Origin: Henricia sp. BOLD:AAB3569
Taxonomy: Eukaryota; Echinodermata; Asteroidea; Spinulosida; Echinasteridae
Assembly (NCBI GenBank): GCA_037783545.1
Contig: JBBELK010000298.1
Location: 2,790,001-2,854,000, forward strand
Direction: 5' to 3'
Length of the DNA: 64,000 nucleotides
The translations under genes were made by a program, and so were the position numbers. Of the stretch, positions 46,429 through 57,415 are shown piece after piece. Below the pieces are notes generated by a model that worked only from the letters and a program-made list of their open reading frames with translations, ran no database searches and was not told where the DNA came from. Numbering within the stretch: the first letter of the stretch is position 1; every line of letters starts with the position of its first letter.

Positions 46429-46689
46429 TATCTCCAGTTTTCGAAAAATGACCATTGGGCCTTCAGGAGTTGCAGTTTACAGGCAACTTTTCCTCATCTG
46501 CACCATCGGAAATTAAAAAAACACTGTACAAAGTCGGAGATTTGTTTGCATTTCCCTTGTAACACAGTTGCATGCCTGAGTTTACAGCATAGAAAAACAT
46601 TATCTGATTCAACAAATATGGAAATGTTGCATTTGTGCCATCTGTAGATTTACTATACTGTTTAAAAACTTTTCACTTTTCCCCCGCAG

Positions 46690-46716
46690 ACACAAGTTGA
46701 AGAAATCAGGATGATA
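46690..46716 (+). CDS. Unrecognised gene, possible last exon
   Basis: Acceptor ACTTTTCCCCCGCAG. It continues exon d in phase as RHKLKKSG and stops with TGA at 46714-46716. Short and therefore weak. Confidence 0.4.
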
Positions 46717-46984
46717 GAACCTTCTGCCACAGAGTTCCCAAAAAAAACCAAAGCAACTTTCCAACAAGAAGCTCTGCTGTCCAAGCCTCTCTCCAAAAAC
46801 AGTTTGTAAACATTGAATCAACTCAACTGAACCTTCCATCTATCAGTCCCTAAGCACACAACTCTTCAATGTCTCAAAAAAATGACTAACAGCTTGTAAA
46901 CAAACAAGCTGTCCTAAATTTGTTCAAGCCCCTCTCCAAAAATTGATTAACAGTTTGTAAACATTGAATCTTCTATCCATCCCT

Positions 46985-47290
46985 AAGCACACAACTCTTC
47001 AGTGTCTCAAAAATGACTATCAGTTTGTAAACAAACCAAAACTTGCTCAAATTATTTTCTCCAAAAATGACTATCAGTTTGTAAACAAACCAAAACTTGC
47101 TCAAATTATTTTCTCCAAAAATGACTATCAGTTTGTAAACAAACCAAAACTTGCTCAAATTATTTTCTCCAAAAATGACTATCAGTTTGTAAACAAACCA
47201 AAACTTGCTCAAATTATTTTCTCCAAAAATGACTATCAGTTTGTAAACAAACCAAAACTTGCTCAAATTATTCTCTCAAAAAATGACTAA
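46985..47290. repeat. 54-bp tandem repeat, about five copies
   Basis: ATGACTATCAGTTTGTAAAC plus AAACCAAAACTTGCTCAAAT TATTTTCTCCAAAA repeats almost perfectly. Similar looser units (ACTAACAGTTTGTAAAC) extend to 46880 and 47310. Long frames on both strands are by-products. Confidence 0.93.
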
Positions 47291-48173
47291 CAGTTTGTAA
47301 ACATTGACTTGTACTTAATATTCTTGTCTTCATTTAGCAACAACCAATTGTATTTATTTCTCTTGTAGCATTGTTAAATGTACTTTAACAAATATAGTAA
47401 TGTTTGTAAACAATCTTATTTAAATGGTGTTATATAGTTGAAGTAACTTCCAAAGTCAAAATAAAAGTCAGACAAAAAAAGTTTCATTTGTAAACAAGTC
47501 TCATTTTATTCTGTACTCCAATAAGTAAACCAAGTAATATATTCAAGTAAAATGTTCATTAACTTAATTTATGCAAGGTCCTAATTGCTATTGTCTTTAC
47601 AGATAGTCCAGGGCACGGTGGACCAAAATTATAATTTGAAAATCGAACAGGGGTTGCCCCCTGTCCGATTTTCTAACGTATTGAAGTGGAGGTTTCCCTC
47701 CTCTACCTGTTAAAGAAAACATTAATAAAAATGGTGTACAAAGAAATACAATTAAAATGATTTATTAAACATTCACTGTAAAACAAGAAATTATAATTAC
47801 AAACGATAACTGCAATTTCAAGAAACAATCAGTAAAACACAACATTTGTAACTTGGTAAATCACAATTAAGTTACATATTGTCAGTAACAACATGACGAT
47901 AAACTGAAAATTTACTTTCTCAAGTTTTCTGTCTACATACCCAATTGACTAAAAATACCATCGGCAATTTGTTCCAGATTACGACGTACCACGGCACAAA
48001 GACATCACTCGCGAAAAGATTTAAAAACTATTCCGTCTGGAACCGAGGTTGTAGTCGAGTCCGTCAAACGTCCAGAAGCGAAGGATGAGCATGCACAAAC
48101 AAATGCCTTTGTTGGAGTTCATTTGAGTAGCCTGTGACTTGAATTAAGACCCAGGGACTTGTGGTGGACTTGA
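47291..48173. other. AT-rich stretch; possible 3' UTR of the - strand unit
   Basis: No exon on the + strand. On the - strand AATAAA-type signals occur (complement of TTTATT near 47760). A GAACAGGGGTTGCCCCCTGT hairpin sits at about 47645. Confidence 0.4.
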
Positions 48174-51100
48174 CTACAACCCTGCTTGCAGCCTCATGAG
48201 CTCCCATTTCTGAAAAAGAAAATTACAAAAATTAATTTCAGATCAACACAATTTACAATGCATTTCATACCAAAACAAAATGATTTTTGAGTTAAATGTC
48301 TCATAACTTATTCCATTTGCCTAAAACAATTTACCAGTCGTACAAAGGTACCTTTTAGCTGGAAATCATGTGTAGCTTTTTGAACTGTATTATGTTCAAT
48401 AAATTTCCTGTTGGTGAATACTTTTGCATTAATATAGCATGGAAGTCATCTACAGGGGTCACCTTATATAATAATACAGCATTTGTCTCAAATTTACTCG
48501 AAAATTTATTTTTACAGGGAAAAAATTTCTGTGACATTTCTGACGTCACACACGTAACATACATTTTCCCCCTGTAAAAAGGAACTTTCAGATAAATTTG
48601 AAACAAATGCTGTACTATTATAAGGTGCCCCCTGTAGATGACTATCATGCTAAACTCCTCAAAAAAAGTTCGGAAAGTCAAGTTTGACTGACGATTTTTC
48701 TCTTGTTACTAAATCATTTCCCTTGAAATTTGTATCATTGGAAAGCCCCGTTATTCATCTTTACAGTGATGTGTCATTTGTTATGATTAATCAATTGGGG
48801 GATGTGTAGTATAGCGGACTACAGGGGTGGGTGGAAAGTAAAATGTCACAAAATTCACTGCTATTGTCGTGCATTCCCTTTTGCTTTGATGATGGGAATG
48901 TGTCAATGCACTTTTTGACAATAGCAATGCATTTTGTGACATTACACCCGCCCCGTATTCAGCTGTACTGCACATCCCCAAATTGCTTAATCATAACAAA
49001 TGACACATCGTAAAGAGGAATAACAGGGCTTTCCAATGATATAAAATTCAAGGAAAATTATTTTGCAACAAGAGAGAAATCGACAGTCAAACTTGACTTT
49101 CCGGAAATGCTTCAAAATGTCACACACATAGGTTTATTTAAACATGTCCAGTTTACGTGATCACTAAATGGGTTGACAGGAAAATTTCCACATGTTTAGT
49201 TTTATTAGAATGTAAAATGTTACAGCAAAAAATTTGCAGAAAAAATGTGACTTATTCTAAAATGAGTTGGATGTTGCACAGCCCGAGTCAAGTTTTTGCA
49301 AGTATAACTGGAAATCAGTGGCGGTTCTAGGCTTATGGACATTTCAAGCACTACCCAGATAGTGCCTGGATCCACTGCCAATTTCTAGTCATGATCACAA
49401 AAACCTGGCCCAGGCTCATGGACATTTCAAGCACTACCCAGATAGTGCCTGGATCCACTGCCAATTTCTAGTCATGATCACAAAAACTCAGCCCAAGCTG
49501 TCAGACACATTTTTCAAAAACAAAATTACATTTTTTGGCCAATCCTCCGGTTTTCTGATGATTGAGTACTGAATTCTTTCCTCATTAAACCAGGTTAATT
49601 TAGTTCAACTTTGAAAATGCACACAAACTTGTTTATGGTTTTTCAATGATTATCAATTTATAGGTAAGAATTAAGGGTTTTTTCCCTATAAAAAAAAACA
49701 AACTAAATTTAGGAATTTGCTTAGAATTTTGTTTTAGCCATTCTCGTGTTTTGAGCACAAACTGCATGTTACACATTTCATTTTCTACAAAAAAGAAAAG
49801 GTCAATTAATGTGGCGCGGATTGCATTTGAGACAATAGAGAGGTTTCACAAGGTGACGAATACGGATAACGGTAACCGTTCACGTTGATGCGCTCACTAA
49901 ACTGGGTTTCGCACTGTGTGACTACGTGCATACATTCATCTGCTAAATATGCTCTGCGCTTGGCTTTGTTTGCAGCAGATTTTCCTCACTTTCACGTGGG
50001 AATGATTCATTAAATTCGATCGGTATTCATGGAAGATACATCACAAAGAAACAAAATGCATAAAACTTATTAATCCATCACGGAAAAAGCGAAAAATCTG
50101 CATAACCGGTATCCGTTTTTATGCTACGCGTATGGAGGCCGATAACCGTTGTTCACGCATATGAAAACATGTGTACTATATACGGTTACGTGTCACGAGA
50201 CGCGCATAAAGTCATGACGTATCGGTATCCGTGACGGTGCGAAAACCTCCCTAATGATTAGTTCTAAACGTGGGTTCTCTCCACCCAGGAGTAAATGGGT
50301 ACCTATAAGGACAGTGAATGTTGATATGTTTGCTGGAATACATGTATTATAATGGCAGACAGTTCATGTTGTAACATGCAGTTTGTACTCCAATTTTAAA
50401 CCACTTCAGCAAGTAAATTCATTCCCTTCGCACATGCAATAAGTAAAGTTTGTTTAATCTACATATGCCAAACATATTTGATTTTGTGCTGTACATTTAC
50501 CAGCATGTCTGAATGAAAATTGTGGCCATGCACAACATGGAACCTTCCGACTTTTGACACAGATATGTTTTGCCAAACATATTTAATCTACGTATGCCAA
50601 ACATATTTGATTTTGTGCTGTACATTTACCAGCATGTCTGAATGAAAATTGTGGCCATGCACAACATGGAACCTTCCGACTTTTGACACAGATGAGTAGG
50701 TGAAGTCTGTACGATGTATAGTATTCATGTAGCCTTTTTGCAAATTCAACTTGATGTGCACAGGTTTCAGGATGATATACGGATACAAATACATTGCTAT
50801 ATTTTCTTCTTTAATAGCATAGTGCAGGTAATTTGCAGAATGAGTTATAAGTATCGTGGCAATTTGGGTCATTAACTTACAAACTTCAGGTGGAAACACC
50901 CGAAGGTTGTGGTTTTCAGACTACTTGAGGTACTTGTGCCCTTGAGCAAGGCGCTTTACCCCAATTGCTTCATCCTGTGGATGGGATGTAAAGCCCTAGG
51001 TCCAGTATTGTGTAATGCATCTTAAAGATCCTAGAACATTCTTTCGGAAGAGAAGGGGAATTTTCCCAATGTCTCTGGCTTAGCCGCCACTTGCCGATCT

Positions 51101-54029
51101 ATGTATCAATATTGAGGTGGTTCGCATTGAGATGTCAAGAGACATGAAATGCGCTATTAAAGGACACCAGAAATTTATCAGTAAATTTATTTGTGTACAC
51201 TGATTTTGCCACTGATTTCTCAAGCAATGAAATTGCGAAAAGGCCAATAATTTAGTTATTTTCCTAACTTAATTAGTTTTAAAATTATCAAAAACTAATG
51301 GTTTCCGGAAAATGCAGACCGTATTGATTTTCATCATCTCTCAAGCCAAGTTTCTTTCATGTCACTGCAGGGCCACATATTCCAATTTTGTTTTAGTTTT
51401 ACTTTTTGCCACAAGATTTAAATTTGGAGGTTAGTTCTTTCCTTCAAAATATACGTGGGGTTCATTACCATGCACGGACACCCAGGATTTGCCTTTTTAT
51501 GATCAATAAACCAAGTAAAAACACAAAAAAATGTCTGGGCCAATTTTAATATGAAATTTAGATATCCAAACAGTCAAGTGTCATGTACTCAATACCTTGG
51601 TTAATTCAAAAGGTTGTAGATGTGCCTTTGGGCAAGGCATTTTACCATAAATTGCCTCTCCACACAGAACAATATAGGTACCTACTTTGGTGGTGAATGT
51701 ATAAAACTCCAGTAACTCCAGTACTATTTATATCATTAACATCAACCTAAGAATTGCATGCCCAGATATTCATGGTAAAATTGGCTCCAAGCTCAAACAA
51801 TGCATCTTTAAAGTTACAATAGAGGCTATATGATACTTACATTTAAACTAGACCCTTGGCTGGTGATCAAAAACCTGAGGAGAAAAGACAAAGTATTGCT
51901 GTTAATAAAATAAATAAAAGGTTCCCAAAACCCTAACCATGATCATTCAAAATGGCCTAATTTTGTTGAATTATTGTTTTGTGGTAATTTTAATTGTTCC
52001 TATGTGGATTAAATAAGAGAATTCTAGTTAAGAGTTAAGAAGTTAATCAGAATTGTTTTCCTTTAAAATAACTTATGTCGCACTTATGCAATGTATTTTC
52101 AATGTATAAGGGAAAAAATACCGGGAATTATTCCCAGTTGTCCGATGGGATTAGTGCAGGAAAGCTTATGTGATGTCCGACTTGTAAATTCTTTCCAAAA
52201 TTACACTATCCACTATAAAATTCATGTTTCGGTAAAAGTTGAGAAGATGATCAGAATTTGTTTTGGTATGAATTCCGTTCACTGGTTGCCACTGAGACGT
52301 GTGTTAAATCTATGGAACAGGGCAGTATTTTCAAGAAAATTTTTGAATGTTTGTTACTGCAAAATTCACTCACCTTTCAAATATTTTGATGGTTATTAAA
52401 GGAGCGTGACCAGAGTTTCTGGAAAATAGTTTTCGATGTAACTTACCAATATTATCAAGTAACTCCCATACACACCTCCCATCCCAAAAACCTGAAAACA
52501 TTCGCAATTTCCAGTAAAAAATTGAACAAAACTATCGAGTCGGCTTTCAGCGTAAAACGTTGATACTGGAAAATTAGTTTACAAATAATCGATGGATTTT
52601 CAACGTTATCCTTGGAAATATGCGGCCTAGAAGCGCGGGAGTTTCAGTTTCGTAATCAGAAAAATATAACGGATGTTATGATATAAAAATCTCATGACCC
52701 ATTTGGTAAGTCCCGGGGAGTTATGGGTAACAAAAACTGAAGTGATCTGGTCACACTCCTTTAAGTCATAAGGAGAATAAGTGGCAGCCAGTAAACATAA
52801 TTCTTTCCTATTTTACTTAAATACCTGCATTATTTCATTCATACAGCTTATCTTCCGCTAAAAAAGTGAAATTTTGTTGTGAAAACATTATTTTAGCCTG
52901 AATAAAAAAAAGGTATTTTTTTCGTTTAGGTTGAACAAAGATTTTAAGGAAATTACCTCTTGGAATCAACAGATAATCCAATTCTAAGATATACTTTCCA
53001 GTTTCCACATTAGATTTTCTTCTTCAAAAATTGCATTTAGTTGGTGCACAAGATGAACCATGTACGCTTCCATGCAGCGGCCTCTATTGTCGCGCTTACT
53101 CGCTGTGATTTTGTCTTACTCTCTGCAGTACCGGTAGTTTTATTATTTATTTATCTCAGAAATGCAACATTTCCGACAAAAGTGCAAGTGGGAAGTATAT
53201 CTTAAAATTGGATTATCTATTGATTCCAGGAGGTAATTTCCTTAACATCTTTGTTCAACCTAAACGAATAAAATAACAAAAAACCTTAATTTTGTTAATG
53301 AAGTCCATAAGACTTGTACAAAGAGTTGAAAGTGCAGGTATTCAATTAAAATCTTTCAGGAATTTCTTCCAATTAAGAGTTTTAACAGATCCGCAATTTA
53401 CCTTTTCCAAGAAGCCGCCGTCATACAGTAGTACACGACTCCATCCTGAAAGCGAAAACAACAATCAGATTAGAAGGATGGTTACTTGATTAAGCCCCAT
53501 TATAAGCAAGGAATCATAACAAGTTCACTTCACTCAACCCTAGACAATTAGGTTACCTCGGCTCGAAATTGTTCATGTGCATAAATAGCCTAATCTTTTA
53601 GAGATTATCACATGAAAAAATTCGAGCCGAGGTAACCTAAGCTTGTCTAACCATAGAGCAAGGAACTGTTCCTTGCTGACTATGGTCTAGCTCAACCCAC
53701 GTATTTTAAATCCCGAACCCCACATAACTACTTTTCCCTTCTTCAAGTAGGTAAAAGACCCAGAAAAACTTTAATCTTTACCATTCCCACATAGCATGAA
53801 AACATAGGAATAGGATAACCGTTACAATCGTAGTTTACGTACCTAAAAATCCCACAAGCGTAGATTGTCGAGGACGTCCCGTATTATCACCAACATCTTG
53901 ACCGGCCGTCGGCAGTTCGTCTGTTGCAAAATCTACCTGCTGCTTCCACGGTTCATTGCGTCCGGAATGCGGTGCATGGTTACGTAACCGAAGAATGGAA
54001 ACGCGGGCTTGGGCGACTCTGGACAGCAT
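48174..54029 (-). CDS. Weak spliced unit, four possible exons
   Basis: Reverse-strand exons with good sites: 54029-53843 (ATG, donor TTTTTAG|GTACGT), 53445-53402 (CGCTTTCAG / AAAAG|GTAAAT), 51874-51841 (TTTTCTCCTCAG / AAAT|GTAAGT) and 48209-48174 (TTTTCTTTTTCAG, TAG). Exon one opens MLSRVAQARVSILRLRNHAP, Arg-rich like a mitochondrial presequence, and joins exon two as STLVGFLGWSRVLLYDGGFL; that frame then stops in exon three after VFDHQPRV (85 residues). A second frame is open from exon two to exon four (ASWKRFLITSQGSSLNKWEL, then MRLQAGL) but lacks a start. Possibly a small protein gene with alternative splicing, or a non-coding RNA. Family not recognised. Confidence 0.35.
48447..48641. mobile_element. 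Palindromic MITE (CATCTACAGGGG ends)
   Basis: CATCTACAGGGGTCACCTTA inverted as TAAGGTGCCCCCTGTAGATG. Inner ACAGCATTTGTCTCAAATTT and ACAGGGAAAAA arms around TGACGTCACACACG. About 195 bp. Confidence 0.85.
48652..49112. mobile_element. Palindromic MITE family E, copy 1
   Basis: AAGTTCGGAAAGTCAAGTTT at the left, AAACTTGACTTTCCGGAA at the right. Arms of about 210 bp (GTGATGTGTCATTTGTTATG and inverse) around CATTCCCTTTTGCTTTGATG. The second copy is at 62107-62605. Confidence 0.9.
49315..49500. repeat. Two 83-bp direct repeats after a CAGTGGCGG end
   Basis: ATGGACATTTCAAGCACTAC to GTCATGATCACAAAAAC occurs at 49335 and 49418 nearly unchanged. It is preceded by CAGTGGCGGTTCTAGG, like the left end of the MITE at 5355. 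Confidence 0.85.
49838..50253. mobile_element. MITE with CGGATAACGGTAACC ends
   Basis: AGAGAGGTTTCACAAGGTGA plus CGAATACGGATAACGG at the left, ATCGGTATCCGTGACGGTGC plus GAAAACCTCCCTAA at the right. ATAACCGGTATCCG and GATAACCGTTGTTCACGC lie inside. Confidence 0.8.
50457..50694. repeat. Two direct repeats, period 126 bp
   Basis: ATATGCCAAACATATTTGAT to CCTTCCGACTTTTGACACAG occurs at about 50464 and 50590, almost identical over 112 bp. Confidence 0.9.
50920..51165 (+). mobile_element. S2 SINE, diverged
   Basis: TTGTGCCCTTGAGCAAGGCG, GGATGGGATGTAAAGCCCTA and CATTCTTTCGGAAGAGAAGG match the S2 body at 59950-60130. The tRNA-like head is eroded. A further fragment (GTGCCTTTGGGCAAGGCATT) is at 51617. 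Confidence 0.75.
52264..52828. mobile_element. MITE family K with nested TTAA-b
   Basis: GGTATGAATTCCGTTCACTG plus GTTGCCACTGAGACG at the left, AAGTGGCAGCCAGTAAACAT at the right. Interrupted by 52396-52764. The intact copy is 9070-9715. Confidence 0.85.
52396..52764. mobile_element. TTAA-b MITE inside family K
   Basis: TTAA-AGGAGCGTGACCAGAGTT at the left and GATCTGGTCACACTCCT-TTAA at the right. K without the insert reads GGTTATTTAAGTCATAAGG, so a TTAA duplication is visible. 365 bp, related to 34047-34413. Confidence 0.92.
52917..53277. mobile_element. K2 foldback MITE, stand-alone copy
   Basis: TTTCGTTTAGGTTGAACAAA at the left, TTTGTTCAACCTAAACGAAT at the right. ACCTCTTGGAATCAACAGAT and its inverse, centre TCTATTGTCGCGC. 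Partner of 7850-8231. Confidence 0.85.
53541..53650. mobile_element. 110-bp palindrome
   Basis: TAGACAATTAGGTTACCTCG plus GCTCGAA is inverted as TTCGAGCCGAGGTAACCTAA plus GCTTGTCTA around CCTAATCTTTTAGAG. A further small palindrome, GCAAGGAACTGTTCCTTGC, follows at 53658. Confidence 0.8.
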
Positions 54030-54590
54030 TTTTGGAATCGATTCCGATTCTAATCGATCGCAATTCTAGCTACCCGGAATCGATTCCATAAGTGGCACTG
54101 AGCCGCTGAACATTCATGATATGATATCAGAACCAAGCCGAGTACTCTTGCAAAACCCCATCTTCCTTTCGCAAGAGTCTTTGCTGCACACCGGAAACTC
54201 GGTAACTCGGTGTGCAGCGTGCAGCAAAGACCCTTGCGAAAGGAAGACGGCAAAACCCGTGTATTTTGGTTCCGGAATAAGCCAGTTCGGAGTCTCGACT
54301 GCGCATGCGTCACCCGACTTTGGTTTGAGATAAACATAGCGGTAGGCATTGTGTTTATCTCAAATGACCTTGACACAATCCCATAGACGTTCATTGCGCG
54401 CGCGAGATTCCGAACTGGCTTATTTCTAAGAATCGGCATTCGGCAACCTATCACTGGGGATCGAATCTAGATAAAAGGAATCGATTCCTGAAAATTCGGA
54501 ATAGTGACTCAAGTTCTTAAAGTGGAATCGATTCTACTCGACTCCAGCGTGGAATCGATTCTACTCGACTCCAGCGTGGAATCGCCCAAG
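54030..54590. repeat. GGAATCGATTCC-rich block with nested MITE
   Basis: GGAATCGATTC occurs at about 54034, 54070, 54477, 54522 and 54551. The last two are in a 29-bp direct repeat ending TACTCGACTCCAGCG. Inside, 54283-54424 is a separate foldback (AATAAGCCAGTTCGGAGTCT and inverse), and 54130-54250 another around CACCGGAAACTCGGTAACTC. It lies directly upstream of the ATG at 54029 on the reverse strand. Confidence 0.65.
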
Positions 54591-54994
54591 CAGACGCCCA
54601 CATAGCATCTGAGAGTACACCTGTTCCTATTGTTATTTAAACATCTTAGGAATGTATATGCAGCACAATGTGGCAGAGGGTATGCCCCATACCATTGTTC
54701 CCCCATTGTGTCTCAAACATCCAAGGAATTCCTTTCAGTTTTTAGGGGAGTTGGTGTGTTAACAGAAGGGAAGGGATCTATGTTAATATAAGGGGAGCTC
54801 GGAGAGGGGTTTGGGGTGGGGGTAGGGGGTGGTGAGATCCGTTTGTCACATATCGTGCTGGATATAGTGTGGGGTTGATAGACTACCGAAGTGAATACGT
54901 CATCTTTTGTTAGTTGCCTAGGCAATGGCTAGGAAGCTTTTGCTTGGAGAAAATTAGTTCTTGCTTTTATTATTACTTCTTGGAAACCAATGAT

Positions 54995-55102
54995 TCTTCA
55001 AAAGTGCCCATTGCACTGTCGCTCGCAAGCGTGAGGAAACCCATGAGAAGACGATGAATTAGAAACGGCCAGAGACACCGGAAAATCCCCTTGCTCTTCA
55101 CA
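54995..55102 (-). mobile_element. S2 SINE tail fragment
   Basis: CATTGCACTGTCGCTCGCAA plus GCGTGAGGAAACCCATGA and CAGAGACACCGGAAAATCCC match the S2 3' part in reverse. Confidence 0.8.
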
Positions 55103-55165
55103 GGGGGAGGGGTGGGGGGGGGGGGGGGGGGGGGGGGTGGGGGGTGGCGGTGGGTGGGTGGGTAA
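55103..55165 (+). repeat. Long poly(G) run
   Basis: About 26 consecutive G bases followed by GTGGGGGGTGGCGGTGGGTG. Expected to form G-quadruplexes, and the length is probably unstable in vivo and in assembly. It follows directly on the S2 fragment. Confidence 0.9.
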
Positions 55166-55576
55166 AATCACTTTTATTGAAAACCAGTCAAGTACGTGTT
55201 AGCAATTTATTATTTTAGCTTTTTTTTTAGCCATGCATAGTTTTTCTAACAATACACTGATTCTTTTAGCATCAATATTAATGACGTTCATAAATAAATG
55301 TACATGTATTAATGTATTAAAATGTTATCATTTGAGCACTGCTTGATCTACAATTATTATACAAAAGCCATTTAGAAACATCTATAATAAGGTCCAATTC
55401 TGCAAATATTTATACCATTTAACATTTTATTGGGCTATTTAATACAGCTTTTGGCCTGTGGGTCAATCTCATAAACTGTTTAGCAGAAAAATGCTTCATG
55501 CAAAATCTGTTTGCTTTATAATAAAAATGGGTTATAATAGTCAAAATCTTATGTGATGTGTATTACAATGGACTAT

Positions 55577-55720
55577 AGACCGTATCGAATAGCTGCCATC
55601 TTGTAGGGCAGTTTCTTTGTTCCTTGAGGACATGCATGGCTGCACATGTTGTGCTTACATTGTTGACCAATTTAAATATCAAAAGCTTCCCCACAAGATG
55701 GCAGTTATTCGATACGATCT
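55577..55720. mobile_element. M1 MITE, complete
   Basis: AGACCGTATCGAATAGCTGC at the left, GCAGTTATTCGATACGATCT at the right. Core TGCATGGCTGCACATG. Same layout as 2367-2510. Confidence 0.85.
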
Positions 55721-55837
55721 ATTCTTGCTAAGAACACAAGTTGACAAACAATTTGTACTATTAACACATTTTTATAAAGCAAACAAATATTTCTGCAAAA
55801 CAGCTTTAAGAAATTGGCTCCTGGTCTTGGGTAACAC

Positions 55838-56055
55838 CTATTTAAAACGAGATACTATCATAAATCTCCTCGATGTTGTGGACCTCTCCTTTCTCAAATA
55901 AGTTCTTGAGGTTTCGAGCAGCGCCTGTCTTGATACCTGGATCTTCATCGCCCGCCCTTCCCTTCTTTCACGACGTCGTCTCGTTGGATCGGAGTGCTTT
56001 CAGACACTCCTCCATCCGCACCATCGCCCCCTTCATCATAATCCTCCAATTTTTA
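55838..56055 (-). pseudogene. Broken coding-like patch, unknown family
   Basis: The reverse strand reads EDYDEGGDGADGGVSESTPI then QRDDVVKEGKGGR in one frame and AGDEDPGIKTGAARNLKNLF then EKGEVHNIEEIYDSISF in another, so the two halves differ by one frame shift with no intron signal between. Composition (acidic, then NLKNLFEKGE) is strongly protein-like. NLK.LFE.GE resembles short actin-binding repeats in Xin or LIMA1-type proteins, but I do not assign a family. Probably a host exon or retrocopy fragment. Confidence 0.4.
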
Positions 56056-56066
56056 AGGTGTCATCA

Positions 56067-56130
56067 GGGGCGGATCCAGGAATTCGGCCCGTCAGATTTT
56101 GTTATATATATATATACATATATATATAAA
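56067..56130. mobile_element. Single hAT-like end and AT repeat
   Basis: CAGGGGCGGATCCAGGAATT, an end like those at 5355 and 49318, followed by a TATATATATATACATATATA microsatellite. No partner end found. Confidence 0.5.
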
Positions 56131-56437
56131 GTACATGCATGGACATCTTTTTCTTGCGTAAAAATGGTCAAGTCCAGTCCAATGTCGATTCCGTTTATAA
56201 CCAGTTCCTCAATCATTGTCGTTGCCAGTCCAGGTCAATATCCACTATCATCACCAGTCCAAGCCAACATCAAGACCGCAGACACGGATCCAATCGTGTT
56301 CCAAAATTGCACCGGCATTCCCAGTGACGTACGTACTGGTCACGCCATCATTGAGCAACGTTCCAGGACATCACACTGGATTCCGCGAAAAACTCCTCCA
56401 AACTACCTATGTGCAAGGGTAGTCCTTTGAAAAGCGG

Positions 56438-56492
56438 TCATGACAGGCAGGCCAGCAGAAAGAACCACTACGCCAACCCGACCGCCCCGTAT
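56438..56492 (-). mobile_element. S4 SINE head fragment
   Basis: AAAGAACCACTACGCCAACC plus CGACCGCCC is the reverse of GGTTGGCGTAGTGGTTCTTT, the S4 A-box region seen at 37290-37325. Confidence 0.6.
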
Positions 56493-56942
56493 AAATAAAA
56501 TAAACCCCGTACACTATGAGATCATAGTCTAGCCACAAATACAACGTTGTATCTATGGTTTGTGTGTGCAAACGTTGAGAAACGGTAAGAAACTCATGCA
56601 ACCAATCAAGTAACTGAATTAAGGATTGAGTCCCTTATAGCTGACGAGCTCCGTAAAAAAGCAAAATGTTGACTAAATTACAATACAAATACAATAAAAT
56701 AAGCCAACAATGGCAAGCATGACACAATTGTGATAGAAACACAATTTATAATGGGGCAAAAAGACCATGCATGATAAAATACACACTTTTAAAGGTGATT
56801 CTGCCAGAAACTAAGCCATAAAAAGGACCTCAAGATTGATTCAATGTGAAAAAGATGATCCAAAAGTAAGCAGGATAAATTTATCACAGAGATTGTGCAT
56901 TTCAGTAGTTAATTTTACACAATTTCTACTTTTCGACATCTT

Positions 56943-57415
56943 GTGGTGTGTCCTTAGCTACTTTGGATAACCCCTATAGGCTACTTTGGACACCCCTTCT
57001 GTTATTTGGGACATCATCTGGGCTACTTTAGACACCCCCTGGGCTACTTTCGGCTCCCGTGAGCTAATTAATTTGGACACCTCGCCCGTGAGCTAATTTG
57101 GTCATTCACTGGGCTACTTTGGACATCGCTGGGCTACTTTGGACACCCTTATGTTAATTAGGACATCATCTGGGCACCCCCTAGGCTACTTAGGACACCC
57201 ACTGGACTACTTAGGACACCCCCTGGGCTACGTTGGACACCTTTGGACCACCCTAGGCTTAGGACACCCCCTTGGTTACTTTAGGCACCCCATGGGCTAC
57301 ACTGCTGGACACCCTGTGAGCTACAATGTACTTTATTTTGACACCTCCTCGGCTACATCGGACACCCCATGAGCTACTTTGGACACCCTTTGGCTACTTT
57401 TGACACCAAATTCTT
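56943..57415. repeat. GCTACTTTGGACACC minisatellite
   Basis: Around 20 degenerate units of about 20-25 bp: GGCTACTTTGGACACCCC, GGGCTACTTTCGG and TAGGACACCCCCTGG. Units are too diverged for a fixed period. Confidence 0.85.

Noticed and set aside
46964-47290. Frames of about 100 codons on both strands with NKPKLAQIIF or SKFWFVYKL repeats
   Set aside because: By-products of the 54-bp tandem repeat, whose length is divisible by three.
55873-56430. 185-codon forward frame
   Set aside because: It runs through the antisense of a more protein-like patch, an AT microsatellite and a transposon end. No splice or start support.
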